Assembly: GCA_937890875.1 (NCBI GenBank)
Contig: CALAEB010000623.1
Coordinates: forward strand, 1-6,859
DNA length: 6,859 bases
Direction of reading: 5' to 3'
Origin: an uncultured Anaerolineaceae bacterium
Lineage (GTDB): Bacteria; Chloroflexota; Anaerolineae; Anaerolineales; Anaerolineaceae
Shown here: one piece after another, positions 5,739 to 6,859 of the stretch
Numbering within the stretch: the first letter of the stretch is position 1
How the letters are laid out: each line of letters opens with the position of its first letter
Program-made: the position numbers and the translations under genes
The notes under the pieces: model-generated
Database searches by the model: none
What the model was told of the DNA's origin: nothing
Seen by the model: the letters and a program-made list of their open reading frames with translations, nothing else

Positions 5739-6812
5739 CTATTGTTCGGTTTTTAACCTTACAGTGAAGACTGAACCTTTGCCCGGTTCGCTCTTTACCG
5801 ATATGGTTCCGCCTGCCAATTCAACGGCACGCAGCGAAAGAGCAAGTCCAAGCCCGTTGCCTTCGCCGGAACGGGAGGTGTTCCCCTGATAAAACTTGTC
5901 GAAGATATGCTTCATGGTTTGCCTGTCCATGCCGCAACCGGTATCGGAAAAGGATACCATTATGGAATCCTCCTCCGATGTCTGAGATAAGCAGACTTTT
6001 CCGCCGGGTTCCGTGAATTTCAGCGCATTGGAAAGCAGGTTGTGCCAAACGATCTCCAATATGCTTTCATCGGCACGGATCATGGCGCGGTCATCCATAT
6101 CAGCCGTAAATTCGATATTCTTTTGTTCCCAAGCTCCTTCAAAAATGAGCGCGCAGTCACAAAGCTGCCGGCACAGATCAAAAGGCTCCGTAATCGGCAG
6201 GATCTCCTGGTTCTCCAATTTATTGAGTTTGAGAATATTGGTTACCAGTGCGGTCAGATTTTCCGATGTCGCAAGGATTGTTTCCGCATATTCATCCCTG
6301 AGCTGCGGCGGGAGCTCTTCTTTTTTGAGCATTGGTGCGTGGCTCCTGATAACGGAAAGCGGCATACTGATCTTATGGGATATGCCGGCAATAAAATTAT
6401 TCTTCAGCGTTTCGATACTGCCCAGCTCCTCCACCATCTTATTGAAATCCTCAAACATGACGTCGATATAATCCAACTTGTCCGCGTTGTGGGCAGGCTC
6501 CAGATAGACCGAGAAATCACCTTTGGAGACCTTTTTTGCGGCCTCACTGAGTTTTCTCATCGGTTTTTCATACGCGTGAAATTTCTGACGGTTCGTCACA
6601 AAGAAAAAAATGGCGGTAATGAGCGCCCAGAATCCCGCTATCTTCCCGATCAGTTCCGGAGGAACCGGGAGAAAATCGACATACTGGGCGAGGATAATGG
6701 ATTGCCCGAAAGACAGCGTTAACAGGATCAGGTAAGTTAATCCATATTTCAACCACATGGTATATCCGGGCTTATCAAGCCGGCTGTAATTTTTGATTGG
6801 TATATGACTCAT
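5739..6812 (-). CDS. Membrane sensor histidine kinase with atypical H-box
   Basis: A 357-residue two-component sensor kinase. Two membrane helices (about 22-44 and 54-73) are joined by a very short outer loop (QYVDFLPVPPEL), so it has almost no extracellular sensor. A HAMP-like linker follows (81-133), then HisKA (about 134-202) and the ATPase domain. The ATPase motifs look intact: N-box HNLLSNALKF (Asn258, Asn262), G1 DTGCG (290-294), F-box IFDKFYQG (303-310) and G2 GEGNGLGLAL (316-325). The presumed phosphoacceptor His146 lies in SHKISMPL rather than SHE(L/I)(K/R)TPL, with Lys147 and Met150 in place of the usual Glu and Thr. The ATG at 6810-6812 overlaps the stop of an upstream frame as ATGA, a typical response regulator/kinase arrangement. 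A strong terminator follows. I infer a short-loop, membrane- or envelope-sensing kinase; the signal is unknown. Confidence 0.92.
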   Translation of the reverse strand: MSHIPIKNYSRLDKPGYTMWLKYGLTYLILLTLSFGQSIILAQYVDFLPVPPELIGKIAGFWALITAIFFFVTNRQKFHAYEKPMRKLSEAAKKVSKGDFSVYLEPAHNADKLDYIDVMFEDFNKMVEELGSIETLKNNFIAGISHKISMPLSVIRSHAPMLKKEELPPQLRDEYAETILATSENLTALVTNILKLNKLENQEILPITEPFDLCRQLCDCALIFEGAWEQKNIEFTADMDDRAMIRADESILEIVWHNLLSNALKFTEPGGKVCLSQTSEEDSIMVSFSDTGCGMDRQTMKHIFDKFYQGNTSRSGEGNGLGLALSLRAVELAGGTISVKSEPGKGSVFTVRLKTEQ

Positions 6813-6859
6813 TGATCCCGGATATGTTTTAAATTATTGAAAGGGAAACTTTTCATTGG
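6809..6859 (-). CDS. C-terminal end of an upstream gene, possibly the cognate response regulator (cut by window edge)
   Basis: Of the three minus-strand frames at the right edge, only one stays open from the edge; it ends in TGA at 6809-6811 with ...PMKSFPFNNLKHIRDQ. The stop overlaps the kinase ATG as ATGA, the usual sign of translational coupling. Response regulator genes commonly precede the kinase in this way, which is the only reason for the suggested identity. The visible residues do not match the usual winged-helix ending (GxGYxF), so the gene could be something else or carry a tail. Confidence 0.4.
   Translation of the reverse strand, partial: PMKSFPFNNLKHIRDQ

Noticed and set aside
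6042..6722. Plus-strand ORF of 226 codons
   Set aside because: Antisense shadow of the histidine kinase; no domain pattern.

Overview
The window reads as chromosomal DNA of a Gram-positive anaerobe, most likely class Clostridia (inference). The grounds are strong GGAGG-type Shine-Dalgarno sites, a radical SAM enzyme of a type I associate with gut Firmicutes, a YvlB-like SHOCT/DUF4097 protein, a DegV-type start and TGA used as a normal stop. Every gene I can support lies on the minus strand, so transcription runs from high to low coordinates. I see no tRNA, rRNA, CRISPR array, insertion sequence or phage gene.

Reading in the direction of transcription: (1) The right edge holds the last codons of an upstream gene whose stop overlaps, as ATGA, the start of a membrane sensor histidine kinase (5739-6812). 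An intrinsic terminator follows at 5683-5706. The kinase has an intact ATPase domain, but its phosphoacceptor box reads SHKISMPL instead of SHE(L/I)(K/R)TPL. (2) A 389-base gap carries a plausible promoter (5487-5515) and a leader ending in a very strong Shine-Dalgarno site. That site lies inside a small hairpin and is followed by an in-frame ATC rather than ATG/GTG/TTG. It leads into an XRE-type regulator with 28-residue helical repeats (4618-5349), coupled by an 11-base gap to a SHOCT/DUF4097 protein (3494-4606). (3) A small exported protein of unknown family follows (2673-3359).

(4) The next group is a two-helix membrane protein (1887-2417), a previously easy-to-miss 26-residue hydrophobic micropeptide with an excellent ribosome binding site (1734-1814), a GC-rich structured leader (1593-1659) and a radical SAM enzyme with extra C-terminal cysteines (180-1562). 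(5) Two GC-rich hairpins then lead into the first 20 codons of a DegV-family protein cut by the left edge (1-60).

The kinase plus presumed response regulator form one signalling unit. The XRE/DUF4097 pair looks like a separate regulator-effector unit, perhaps for the cell envelope by analogy with YvlB and LiaG (inference). The membrane protein, micropeptide and radical SAM enzyme may be one operon. Whether the micropeptide is a substrate, a membrane partner or unrelated cannot be settled from sequence alone. The best candidates for new biology are this micropeptide/radical SAM group, the non-canonical start of the repeat-containing regulator and the altered kinase phosphoacceptor motif.
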